A DNA stretch of 64,000 nt from WQTU01 sp031548835 (GTDB lineage Bacteria; Spirochaetota; Spirochaetia; CADAEX01), in assembly GCA_031548835.1 (NCBI GenBank), contig JAVBQS010000019.1, positions 1-64,000 on the forward strand, read 5' to 3'. Of this stretch, positions 1 through 8,094 are shown in pieces (the first letter of the stretch is position 1; every line of letters starts with the position of its first letter). A program made the position numbers and the translations under genes. The notes beneath the pieces were generated by a model. The model had not been told where the DNA came from. It was given only the letters and a program-made list of their open reading frames with translations, and did not search any database.

Positions 1-1
1 T

Positions 2-799
2 GTAAATAGATATGTACATATTTTTCATGCACCAACAAGCGTGGCCTTTTATGAAAAATATGCACTTTCATTTTATGATGATATATTTACAGTTGGGCCA
101 TTTCAGCAGGAAGAAATAAGTAATCTTGATAAAAAACGTAATCTGCCTGAGAAAAAGTTTTATCCTACAGGAGTAACTTATTTTGACTATATGTTAAAAA
201 AAATGAGATCACAAGAAAGAAACAGAAAGGAGTTTACTGTTTTATATGCTCCCACATGGGGAAGCAGAAGTTCACTTACGCTGTATGGATCTGGAATAAT
301 TGATATTCTTGTAAGAGAAAAGATATCTTTAATATTTCGCCCCCATCCTCAATCAGAAATATCAGATAAAGAGATAATGAATATAATAAAAGAAAAATAT
401 GATTCAAATCCATTAGTTACTTTTGATAATAACAGGACAGCTCTCATGTCAATGACAAACTCTGATATTCTTATTACAGATTTTTCCGGAATACTATATG
501 ATTATGCTTTTCTCTTTTTAAAACCAATAATACTTGCAGCTTCTGAAGCAGCAGTTTCAGGGTATGAGGCGGAAGATTATAATACTATTCCATGGGAAAT
601 AGAAACACCTAAAGAACTTTCCTTTGATTTAGAAGGAAATCCTGAAAATGTTGTAAAAATATTAGAAAAAATCCAGGGTATGGATAAAGAATCAGAAGAA
701 AAAGTCATCTCTTTTAGAAATAAAAATCTCTATAACTTTGGAAGAGCAGGAAAAACAGCAGCAGAAAACCTAAATATACTCCTTGGAGCAGGTGAATGA
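2..799 (+). CDS. CDP-glycerol glycerophosphotransferase-like protein (5' truncated)
   Basis: The reading frame is open to the left edge of the window. The residues before the first possible start (a GTG at 41) already look like family sequence (HIFHAPTS...), so the gene begins upstream. Visible signatures of the TagB/TagF family are VLYAPTWG, the RPHP motif and SDILITDFSGILYDYAF near the end, which together form the nucleotide and acceptor site of the GT-B-like fold. Such enzymes move glycerol-phosphate from CDP-glycerol onto a surface glycan or lipid at the inner membrane face. The gene overlaps the next one by four bases (ATGA), so the two are translationally coupled and probably work on the same surface polymer. 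The exact acceptor cannot be read from sequence. Confidence 0.85.
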   Translation, partial: VNRYVHIFHAPTSVAFYEKYALSFYDDIFTVGPFQQEEISNLDKKRNLPEKKFYPTGVTYFDYMLKKMRSQERNRKEFTVLYAPTWGSRSSLTLYGSGIIDILVREKISLIFRPHPQSEISDKEIMNIIKEKYDSNPLVTFDNNRTALMSMTNSDILITDFSGILYDYAFLFLKPIILAASEAAVSGYEAEDYNTIPWEIETPKELSFDLEGNPENVVKILEKIQGMDKESEEKVISFRNKNLYNFGRAGKTAAENLNILLGAGE

Positions 800-3645
800 A
801 TATAGTGTTAAGTTTTTTTAAGTTAATTCTAAAACCATTTGAACTTTTACTTACAGTTGTTTTCACATTTGCCTTTAATCTTACAGGAAATTATGGAATC
901 TCTCTTATTCTAATGAGTTTTTTTATAACAATAATAATAGCGCCTTTATATTACTTTGCAGAAAAGTGGAAAAATGAAGAAAAACTTATCCAGAATAAAA
1001 TGGCTTTAGATATTTATAACATAAAGAAGAATTATAAGGGTCAGAAAAGATTTTATCTAATAAAAACAGCTCATAGAATATATGGTTATAAAAGTTGGCA
1101 TTCTCTAAAAACCTCATTAGGTCTTTTAATACAAATACCTTTTTTCTTTGCAGCATATTCAGTGTTATCCCATTATGAAGGTTATGTAGGTATATCATTT
1201 TTATTTATAAAAGATCTTGCCCAAGCAGATGGGCTTTTATTTGGAGTAAACCTATTGCCGTTTGTAATGACAGCAGTAAATCTAATGTCATCATTTTATT
1301 ATACAAAGTCCTTTAAGCTAAAGGATAACAGGGATTTAATAATAATAGCTTTATTATTTCTAGTTTTGCTGTATCCAAGTCCATCTGCATTACTTATATA
1401 TTGGACAATGAATAATGTTTTTTCATTATTAAAAAATATAATATTAAGAAAAACAGGAATACAGAAAGCGCCGGTGTTGTCAGTAGCAGTTGGAGAAAAG
1501 AAAGAATCATTGATAAATAAAATAATAAAACAGGAACCTAATGTAGTAATATTATTTTTATTTATTCTTATCTTTTCTCTTCAGGTATATTGGATGGCAA
1601 ATTGGCCAATAACTTTTAAATATGCGATGGCAATTATTCTTTCTCTTGCTATGTTCTCTACCCTTTTCTCTTTTATTAAATTTAGAATTTCCAAAAAGAT
1701 AGCAGCTCTTATAATAACATGGATAATATCTATTCCATTATTTTATATACTGCTCAAATATAGAATTGATAACCCCTTTATCTCCAATGAAAATATAAAA
1801 TTGTTAACAGTAACTCTGTTAAATATAATAATGTTTTATCCATTTTTTTCCAGAAAAGAAATAACAACTAAAAATATTACTCTTGATAAAGGTTTTGTTT
1901 TTCAGCTTATCTTTACTTTTCTATTTTTTCTGTTATTTTACCAGCCACTTGTTTATTATCTGTCAGCTCCTGCAGATATAGATATATCTTTAAAATCACT
2001 TTTACCAATATTGATTATAGTATTTATAATACCCTTTATTATTTCTGTTACACTATTTTTTATTTTACCGAATAAGGGAAAAGTATTATTTATCAGGGTT
2101 ATTCTGTTATTACTGATAAGTTCTTTTATCTTTAGCATGATATTAAGAGTAAATACCGGCCTATTAGATGCAGTAACATTTCAGAATGAGCAGTCAATAT
2201 TTAAGATGTCAGTAGTTAAGTATTTATCAGATCCATTTATCATAACAGGGATATGGATTTTAAGTGGATATTTGTTAAGAAATAAAGAGAGAGTAATAAA
2301 AGTATGTTGTTTGATATTTATATTAGTTATGGTAGTGACAATAACACATAAAATAATAAAATCAGATTATAAAGCATTAACAGTAAGTAAGAGTACAGAA
2401 ACAGAATTACCTGAAACAGCGTATAGTAGTCATGAGTTTACGAGGGAAGGAAAGAATGTAGTCTTTGTGATAGCAGATATGTTTAATGGGAATTATTTTG
2501 GAAATATAGTTGATGAAGATGCTAAATATGCAGAGATATTTTCAGGATTCTCATATTATCCTGACTGTCTTGCTGTTTCATCTTTTACAGCAGTTTCTCT
2601 GTCAGGTATATTTGGAGGATATGATTATATACCTGTAAAATTAAATAATAATGGCAAGACTGGCATTGAAGAATTAGAAGAATCTGCAAGATTATTTTTT
2701 AAAAATATTTACAATTCAGATTATGCAATGACTGTTGCTTCTGCTGAAAATATGTATCTTGGTAAAGATCTGGGTGGAAAAATAGAATATCCTGGAAATT
2801 ATGTAAACTACTGGAAGAAGAAACAAGGGTATGAGAATGAAGGTGGATCAAATAAAACAGTGATATTATTTATGTTGTCTATTTTTAATTCATCACCTTA
2901 TCACTTTAAATATATCATATATGATAACTCGAGTTGGATAATATTAAGAAAATCAGCCTTAATAAAGCAATTAAGAAATAATTCGATATATAATTTAGCT
3001 TATATTGACTTGCTTCCTGAAATATCGTCGACAAAAGGAAAAGGAAATAAGTTTTTTTATATTCATAATAATCTTCCCCATAATCCTTATGGAATAGACG
3101 CGAATGGTAATCTTGTAGGAGATGAATCATCCAGTCATGAAGCAACTAGCTTCTTTTCTTCGACCGCAGCCTATTATTCAGCCAGAAAATTTGTTGATGT
3201 GATGGGAAATTGGATTAACTGGATGAAAGAAAATAATGTATATGACAATACAATGATTATTATTCTTTCTGATCATGGTAATAGATTTGAAGATAATGAT
3301 ATCAAACTGCCTGTGGAACTAGGTAATTCAAAAAACGATATCTCCTATGCACAGGCATTATTGCTTGTAAAAGGCTTTGGCGACAGCGGTGCGGTGAACA
3401 TTGATTCTGCCAGGGTGAGTTCTGCTGATATTCCTGCAATATTAACAGCTAAAACTGATATTCAATTTTCATCTGATGATAAAGATTATCGTAAAATATC
3501 ACAATTAAGAAATATTATTTATAGTTTTACTGTAAATAAATGGGATTATGGAAATAAAGACAATACAAAATATAGGTCTTATCAGGTAAGAGGTTCAATA
3601 TTTGATTCTGACTCATGGAGCATCTATAATGATCCAAATGAATAA
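796..3645 (+). CDS. YidC/Oxa1-like membrane domain fused to a sulfatase/alkaline-phosphatase-type domain
   Basis: A 949-residue protein with two recognisable parts. Residues about 1-215 resemble a YidC/Oxa1 insertase core: a leading membrane helix, a charged cytoplasmic hairpin, IQIPFFFAAYSVL, and a final pair of helices. About ten further hydrophobic helices follow to residue 540. Residues about 548-900 form an alkaline-phosphatase/sulfatase domain: NVVFVIADM (first metal site), FTAVSLSGIFGG near 597 (candidate Thr/Ser nucleophile), NLPHNPYG near 760 and LSDHGN near 825. In LtaS, OpgB and EptA-like proteins this domain faces the periplasm and transfers phosphoglycerol or phosphoethanolamine. 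The start overlaps the upstream glycerophosphotransferase gene. An insertase-type N-terminus in place of the usual five-helix anchor is unusual. Confidence 0.8.
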   Translation: MNIVLSFFKLILKPFELLLTVVFTFAFNLTGNYGISLILMSFFITIIIAPLYYFAEKWKNEEKLIQNKMALDIYNIKKNYKGQKRFYLIKTAHRIYGYKSWHSLKTSLGLLIQIPFFFAAYSVLSHYEGYVGISFLFIKDLAQADGLLFGVNLLPFVMTAVNLMSSFYYTKSFKLKDNRDLIIIALLFLVLLYPSPSALLIYWTMNNVFSLLKNIILRKTGIQKAPVLSVAVGEKKESLINKIIKQEPNVVILFLFILIFSLQVYWMANWPITFKYAMAIILSLAMFSTLFSFIKFRISKKIAALIITWIISIPLFYILLKYRIDNPFISNENIKLLTVTLLNIIMFYPFFSRKEITTKNITLDKGFVFQLIFTFLFFLLFYQPLVYYLSAPADIDISLKSLLPILIIVFIIPFIISVTLFFILPNKGKVLFIRVILLLLISSFIFSMILRVNTGLLDAVTFQNEQSIFKMSVVKYLSDPFIITGIWILSGYLLRNKERVIKVCCLIFILVMVVTITHKIIKSDYKALTVSKSTETELPETAYSSHEFTREGKNVVFVIADMFNGNYFGNIVDEDAKYAEIFSGFSYYPDCLAVSSFTAVSLSGIFGGYDYIPVKLNNNGKTGIEELEESARLFFKNIYNSDYAMTVASAENMYLGKDLGGKIEYPGNYVNYWKKKQGYENEGGSNKTVILFMLSIFNSSPYHFKYIIYDNSSWIILRKSALIKQLRNNSIYNLAYIDLLPEISSTKGKGNKFFYIHNNLPHNPYGIDANGNLVGDESSSHEATSFFSSTAAYYSARKFVDVMGNWINWMKENNVYDNTMIIILSDHGNRFEDNDIKLPVELGNSKNDISYAQALLLVKGFGDSGAVNIDSARVSSADIPAILTAKTDIQFSSDDKDYRKISQLRNIIYSFTVNKWDYGNKDNTKYRSYQVRGSIFDSDSWSIYNDPNE

Positions 3646-3770
3646 AAGTTTTAATTGAATAAACTTTTATAGAACATATAATAATAAAGATAAAAACAAT
3701 CTCAAAACAAATATTATTAAGCTGATTCTATTTTTGCAAAATGTTTTAAAATAGATATTTAAAACATTTT
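3642..3770 (+). terminator. Two A/T-rich hairpins after the surface-polymer operon
   Basis: Two inverted repeats lie between 3645 and the next gene. The first has a 10-bp stem (3642-3651 with 3661-3670) that includes the stop codon. The second has a perfect 13-bp stem (3738-3750 with 3758-3770) and a 7-nt loop, and ends in TTTTAT. Neither has a classical GC-rich stem plus long T-run, but their position fits transcription stop or mRNA 3'-end protection. The rest of the 215-bp gap shows nothing clear. Confidence 0.4.
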
Positions 3771-3859
3771 ATCTAAAAATAAGCAATTTTTCTGGAAGTT
3801 GTTTTACATATATTTTAAACTGCTTAATGATATTGTGCTAAAAATGAAAAGGGGATGTT

Positions 3860-4681
3860 ATGAAAAAAATAATAAATACAGTTGTTATAATATTAATTTT
3901 CTTTGCTGTTTTGTCATGCAGCGCTAAAGGCGGGGCAGGGCAGAATAGAGATACAAGTCTTGTAGAAGAAATATCAAGGCGCGGCGTTCTTAAAGTTGGA
4001 ATATCTACATTTGTCCCCTGGGCAATACAGGATAAAACAGGTGAATTTATAGGATTTGAAATAGATGTTGCAAGACGACTTGCAGACGACATGGGTGTTA
4101 AAATCGAATTTATACCCACAAAATGGTCAGGCATAATTCCTGCTCTTCTTACAGAGAAATTTGATATAATAATCTGCGGAATGGGAATAAGAGCAGAAAG
4201 AAATTATAAAATAAATTTTTCCATTCCCTATGATTATACAGGCATGTCAATTGTTGCAAGTAAAGAGCTTGTGCCAGGACTTACAACAATTGAGCAGTTT
4301 AACAGAAAAGATTTTATAATTGCTGCAAGAATAGGAACAACAGCTGCAGATTCTGTTAAAAAGAGAATTCCTCTTGCACAATTAAAGCTGTTTGATGATG
4401 AATCCCAGGCAATACAGGAACTTTTAAACAAAAAAGCACATGCTGTTGTTGCATCTGCTCCGCTTCCGGCATATCAGGCAATAGAATACCCTGATCAGTT
4501 TTATTTGCCTATTAAGGAAAATTTTACAAAAGAACCTATTGGATTTGCGCTTAGAAAAGGCGATGTCGATACATTAAACTTTTTTGACAGCTGGATAAGA
4601 GTTGCAGATGCAGAAGGTTTTCTTGCTGAAAGAAAAAATTACTGGTTTAATACAAGAGACTGGGCCCTGTTAGTTGAATAG
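3860..4681 (+). CDS. Amino-acid ABC transporter substrate-binding lipoprotein
   Basis: A 273-residue extracytoplasmic solute-binding protein of family 3 (polar amino acids). It starts with a lipoprotein signal (MKKIINTVVIILIFFAVLSC), so the mature protein would be lipid-anchored at Cys20. The typical family start LKVGISTFVPWAIQD..GEFIGFEIDVARRLADDMGVKIEFIP is followed by WSGIIPALLTEKFDIIICGMGIRAERN, which forms the ligand cleft. A good ribosome site (AAGGGGATG) precedes the ATG. The permease gene follows, but no ATP-binding subunit is encoded nearby, so the ATPase must come from another locus. Ligand unknown. Confidence 0.9.
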   Translation: MKKIINTVVIILIFFAVLSCSAKGGAGQNRDTSLVEEISRRGVLKVGISTFVPWAIQDKTGEFIGFEIDVARRLADDMGVKIEFIPTKWSGIIPALLTEKFDIIICGMGIRAERNYKINFSIPYDYTGMSIVASKELVPGLTTIEQFNRKDFIIAARIGTTAADSVKKRIPLAQLKLFDDESQAIQELLNKKAHAVVASAPLPAYQAIEYPDQFYLPIKENFTKEPIGFALRKGDVDTLNFFDSWIRVADAEGFLAERKNYWFNTRDWALLVE

Positions 4682-4791
4682 ATTTACCGGGCGATACTGG
4701 AATAAAAGGCATAATTCTGAAACCCGATATTTTAAAAAATAAAATACGCTTCTCTTTTCTTGATTATTTACTGCTTGCGCTGGTATTAGCG

Positions 4792-5604
4792 ATGACAGTC
4801 TTTATTGTTTATAGAATAAAAGTAAGCCTTAACTATAAATGGAAGTGGGAATCTGTTTTTCAATATATTATAAGAAAAGATGCAGATACCGGCATGTTTG
4901 TTCCAGGGCTTATTTTAAATAGTTTTGCAATAACTATTAAACTTTCAATATGGTCTACTGTTTCAGCTTTAATTATTGGCATTATTGCAGGAATAATAAG
5001 AAGCAGCAGTGGCGCAGCATCAAAGCTTACAGGCTTTTTTTATATCCAGCTTGTAAGAAATATTCCTCCCATAGTTCTTGTTTTTATTTTTTATTTTTTT
5101 GTAGGCAATTATGTTACTGCATTTACAGGACTTGAGACAGCTGTTTACAATTTTCCGGAATATGTGAAAAAAATAATAGCTTTTCTTTTTATAAATCCAG
5201 CCTATTTTCCTGCATTTCTTTCTGCAATAATTACTATGGGGATTTATGAAGGCGCTTATATTACCGAAATTATAAAAGCAGGAATAAATTCTGTTGCAAA
5301 AGGAGAATGGGAGGCTGGAAGAGCTCTTGGTTTTAGCAGGGGGCAAATACTGCGTTATATTGTTCTTCCCCAGGCTGTTAAGTATACATTACCGCCTCTG
5401 GCAGGACAGTTTATATCATGTATAAAAGACTGCGCAATTGTTTCTGTTATTTCAATTCCTGATCTTACGTTTCAGGGGCTTGAAATAATATCTGCTACAT
5501 ATTTAACATTTGAAATATGGATTATAATAACTTTTCTCTATTTTGTTTTAACTTTTAGCTGTTCTTTGATTTTTGATAGATTTTTCCGCTATTCAAATAG
5601 ATAG
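4792..5604 (+). CDS. Amino-acid ABC transporter permease
   Basis: A HisM/GlnP-type permease with the EAA loop EAGRALGFSRGQILRYIVLPQAVKYTLPPLAGQ at about residues 177-210 and several membrane helices. It pairs with the binding lipoprotein just upstream. The first ATG (4792) falls inside the first membrane helix: the open frame reaches back to a TGA at 4675-4677 and adds about 25 plausible residues ending FSFLDYLLLALVLAMTVF. No ATG, GTG or TTG occurs in that stretch, so the true start may be a rare codon such as CTG at 4717 (AAAGG seven bases before it) or ATT at 4714. The coordinates use the ATG and probably cut the N-terminus. An ATP-binding partner is not encoded here. Confidence 0.85.
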   Translation: MTVFIVYRIKVSLNYKWKWESVFQYIIRKDADTGMFVPGLILNSFAITIKLSIWSTVSALIIGIIAGIIRSSSGAASKLTGFFYIQLVRNIPPIVLVFIFYFFVGNYVTAFTGLETAVYNFPEYVKKIIAFLFINPAYFPAFLSAIITMGIYEGAYITEIIKAGINSVAKGEWEAGRALGFSRGQILRYIVLPQAVKYTLPPLAGQFISCIKDCAIVSVISIPDLTFQGLEIISATYLTFEIWIIITFLYFVLTFSCSLIFDRFFRYSNR

Positions 5605-5631
5605 AACATGTACAACATGTACAACATGTAC
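5605..5631. repeat. Three tandem copies of a 9-bp palindromic unit
   Basis: The unit AACATGTAC is repeated three times without a gap, starting at the base after the permease stop codon. Each junction creates the dyad GTACAACATGTAC, so the array could be a protein-binding site or a slippage-prone microsatellite. It lies 35 bp before the start of the exchanger gene at 5666. Confidence 0.8.
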
Positions 5632-5665
5632 ATAAAATGTATTTAACCGCATCGGAGGATTTTTT

Positions 5666-6625
5666 ATGGTATGGATTCAATTCCTTATTGTTTCAGTAAT
5701 TGTCGTAGTTTTCGGCTATATTATTGCAACCCAGGCAGATAAGCTTGCTGAAGCAAAAAATTTTGGAAAAGGACTTGTAGGATTTATACTTCTTGGATTT
5801 ACAACATCAATACCGGAACTAATATCTACGCTATCCTCAACTATTATTCTTAATAATCCGCTTATGGGCTCCGGAAACATAATTGGCAGTAATAATGCAA
5901 ATATGTTAATTCTTTTTGTTTCATTCTTAATGGTAAAAAGCCTTAGGAAAAAAAATGGAAAACATGACGGAGAAAGCCTTGTTTCTCTTTCTTTCTGTTT
6001 AATTATAACAACTATTTTTATGATAGCTGTTATTTTATCAGGAAAACCTTTTGTTTTTACTGCTCCTGTTTATTGCTACTTAATATTATTTATATTTGCT
6101 GTAAGTATTTATGAATTATATAAAGTAGGGGCATTGGAAGTAGAGGAAAAAGAAAAAAAGAGTCTTCCGCCTTCCTTTTATATAGGTTTTGCTTTTTCCC
6201 TGGCTGTTCTTATTGTTGCAAGCTACTATTTATCTTTTGTTGTGGACAGAATAAGCAAGGAAACAGCTTTTGGAGCAACAGAATCAGGAGCTATTTTTCT
6301 TGCATGGTCAACATCTCTTCCTGAACTTGCTGTAACAGTATCTGCGCTTATAATCGGAAGCAGTGAGCTGGGTATAGGAAATATACTTGGCAGCAATATC
6401 TTTAATATGTTTGTAATTTCTGTTTCAGAAATATTTTCCAGAAGCAGTAAACCTGTATTTGATTTTGATAAAAGCCTTGTTTTTCTTTCTATGCTTCAGA
6501 TACTTCTGCTGTCCATGCTTTTACTTGCTCTTTCGCAAAATAAGTTAGTGAAAATATGGAAAATATCTTTTATTCCTTTATGCGCGATTTTACTTTATGT
6601 AGGAGGAATGGTAATTATTTTTTAA
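5666..6625 (+). CDS. Sodium/calcium exchanger family protein (CaCA)
   Basis: A 319-residue membrane protein of the YrbG/CaCA type. The two inverted alpha-repeats that build the ion site are visible: GFTTSIPELISTLSSTIILNN..GSGNIIGSNNANM (about residues 47-85) and AWSTSLPELAVTVSALIIGSSELGIGNILGSNIFNM (about 212-248). The acidic Glu of each PEL motif is the expected ion ligand. About ten helices are arranged as two halves around a charged linker (EVEEKEKKS). It probably exchanges Na+ (or K+/H+) against Ca2+ across the inner membrane. It starts at an ATG behind a good site (CGGAGG). Confidence 0.88.
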   Translation: MVWIQFLIVSVIVVVFGYIIATQADKLAEAKNFGKGLVGFILLGFTTSIPELISTLSSTIILNNPLMGSGNIIGSNNANMLILFVSFLMVKSLRKKNGKHDGESLVSLSFCLIITTIFMIAVILSGKPFVFTAPVYCYLILFIFAVSIYELYKVGALEVEEKEKKSLPPSFYIGFAFSLAVLIVASYYLSFVVDRISKETAFGATESGAIFLAWSTSLPELAVTVSALIIGSSELGIGNILGSNIFNMFVISVSEIFSRSSKPVFDFDKSLVFLSMLQILLLSMLLLALSQNKLVKIWKISFIPLCAILLYVGGMVIIF

Positions 6626-6734
6626 AATAATTTTATAAAAGTAAAATATTTTGATTTTTTTAACTATTTTTCAGATATTATAATATTTTTATGAATAGTT
6701 ATTTTATTTTTATAATAAAAAATTTTATATTGGC

Positions 6735-6766
6735 TTGACATTTTATGACCACTAAATAAATATTAA
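6735..6766 (+). promoter_or_regulatory. Candidate housekeeping promoter of the V-ATPase operon
   Basis: A perfect -35 hexamer TTGACA (6735-6740) sits 55 bp before the first ATPase gene. Possible -10 elements follow: TAAATA (6757, spacing 16) or TATTAA (6761, spacing 20). The -10 is weak in both readings. Confidence 0.4.
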
Positions 6767-6796
6767 AATATAAATCCACCCTGTGCGAGGAATGTT

Positions 6797-7417
6797 ATGG
6801 AAGTCCAACTTAAGGAACTGATTGATAAAATTAAAAGCGACGGTGTAACTGTTGCTGAATCGAAAGCTGCTGAAATAATTAAGAATGCTGAAGCAAAGTC
6901 TCAGGAAATTATTGAAAAAGCTAAAAAAGAAGCTGCCCAGATTGTTTCAAAAGGCAAGGAAGATGCTCTTAGATCTGAAAATTCAGGAAAAGAGGCTCTC
7001 CGTCAGGCAGGAAGAGATCTTGTTTTAAATCTTCAATCTAAAATAATAGATCTTTTTAATGTAATAATTAAAAACGAAGTTGCAGGCGCAATGGATGAAA
7101 AAGTATTAGGCGATGCAATTACAAAACTTATTACTTCATGGAATGGGGATGTATCAAATCTTAAAATTCTTCTTTCTGAAAAAGATTATGAAAAAGTGGA
7201 AAAAGGTTTAAAAGCAAAATTAGCTGAACAGATTAAAAAAGGATTTGAAATAAAACCTTCTAAACAGCTTGATGCAGGTTTTCTTGTTTCTGTGAAAGAT
7301 GGTTCTGCATACCACAATTTTTCAGCTGAAGGAATCGCAGAGGTGCTTTCAGAATATTTAAACCCCAGGCTTTCAGCTCTGCTTGAAGAAGGGGTCAAGG
7401 GAAAAGCGGGGGCATAA
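6797..7417 (+). CDS. atpE: V/A-type ATPase subunit E (peripheral stalk)
   Basis: A 206-residue protein with the NtpE/AtpE layout: a long N-terminal coiled coil rich in Ala, Lys and Glu (AAEIIKNAEAKSQEIIEKAKKEA, residues 20-45), then a globular C-terminal part. In the complex, E forms the peripheral stalk that holds the catalytic head against the membrane sector. It is first in a seven-gene operon. The start ATG has a GAGGAATGTT-type site. E is sequence-poor and easily misread alone, so the call rests largely on its position before the A, B, D, I and K genes. Confidence 0.88.
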   Translation: MEVQLKELIDKIKSDGVTVAESKAAEIIKNAEAKSQEIIEKAKKEAAQIVSKGKEDALRSENSGKEALRQAGRDLVLNLQSKIIDLFNVIIKNEVAGAMDEKVLGDAITKLITSWNGDVSNLKILLSEKDYEKVEKGLKAKLAEQIKKGFEIKPSKQLDAGFLVSVKDGSAYHNFSAEGIAEVLSEYLNPRLSALLEEGVKGKAGA

Positions 7418-7420
7418 GCC

Positions 7421-7975
7421 TTGGCAAATCAGTATTACTATTTAGTTTCTTCTCTTCCAATGCTCTCTTATGATATGGAAAAGTCCATGTCTGAGGAAGA
7501 ATTTTTTGATTCTTGCGAATCAATATTAACTGAAAAAGATTATAAAACTGTTAAAAATTCCAGAATTATTCCTTTAGAAGAAAAACCTGCAAATCAGGTT
7601 CTGGAAAAATGGAACAACTGGGAGAGAAGCCTCAGAAATGAACTTGTAAAAATGAGGGCAGGCAAAAAAGGGCAGGATAGTGAAAAATATGTTTCTGCCG
7701 GAGGGCTTGAGACAGGAACAGCCGAAGTTGCCCGCGAAGCTTTTCAAGCTTCAATGCCGCTTGATGCTGAATCAATTCTTAACAAAGCAAGATGGGACTA
7801 TCTTGAAATGCTTGAAGCAGGACACTATTTTGATCTTGGCAAAATTATTATCTATTTTTTAAAGCTTCAAATCCTGCAAAGAAAATTACAGATCAATAAA
7901 GAAAAAGGAAAAGCTGCTTTTGCGGAAATTTATTCCAGCATTCACGGCAAAAACAACCAGCAGAAAAGCAGCTGA
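7421..7975 (+). CDS. DUF2764 family protein of the V-ATPase operon
   Basis: A 184-residue protein beginning at TTG (7421), three bases after atpE. The TTG is preferred because the conserved opening YYYLVSSLPML follows directly and the next Met would cut it off. This family occurs second in V-ATPase operons of spirochaetes and some other phyla, and resembles a reduced C/d-like subunit linking rotor and head. No C subunit is otherwise encoded here, so it probably fills that place, which is an inference. About 120 bp with a terminator-like hairpin separate it from the A subunit gene, so the first two genes may be transcribed at a different level. Confidence 0.8.
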   Translation: MANQYYYLVSSLPMLSYDMEKSMSEEEFFDSCESILTEKDYKTVKNSRIIPLEEKPANQVLEKWNNWERSLRNELVKMRAGKKGQDSEKYVSAGGLETGTAEVAREAFQASMPLDAESILNKARWDYLEMLEAGHYFDLGKIIIYFLKLQILQRKLQINKEKGKAAFAEIYSSIHGKNNQQKSS

Positions 7976-8011
7976 TGGCTGGTTAATTAATTATTATTAA
8001 AATATATATCT

Positions 8012-8043
8012 TTACAAACTGAAAATAGATGTTTGTAATTTTT
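8012..8043 (+). terminator. Terminator-like hairpin inside the ATPase operon
   Basis: An 8-bp stem, TTACAAAC (8012-8019) with GTTTGTAA (8031-8038), has an 11-nt loop and runs into a T-rich tail. It lies in the only large gap of the operon, between the DUF2764 gene and subunit A. It could be a partial terminator or an RNA-processing site. Confidence 0.45.
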
Positions 8044-8094
8044 GGAATTTATAGAAAGAACAGGGATGAGGAATATTTGTTGTAGGGGTATTTT

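Noticed and set aside
5605..5631. CRISPR-like array
   Set aside because: Only three 9-bp units without spacers and no cas genes anywhere in the window.
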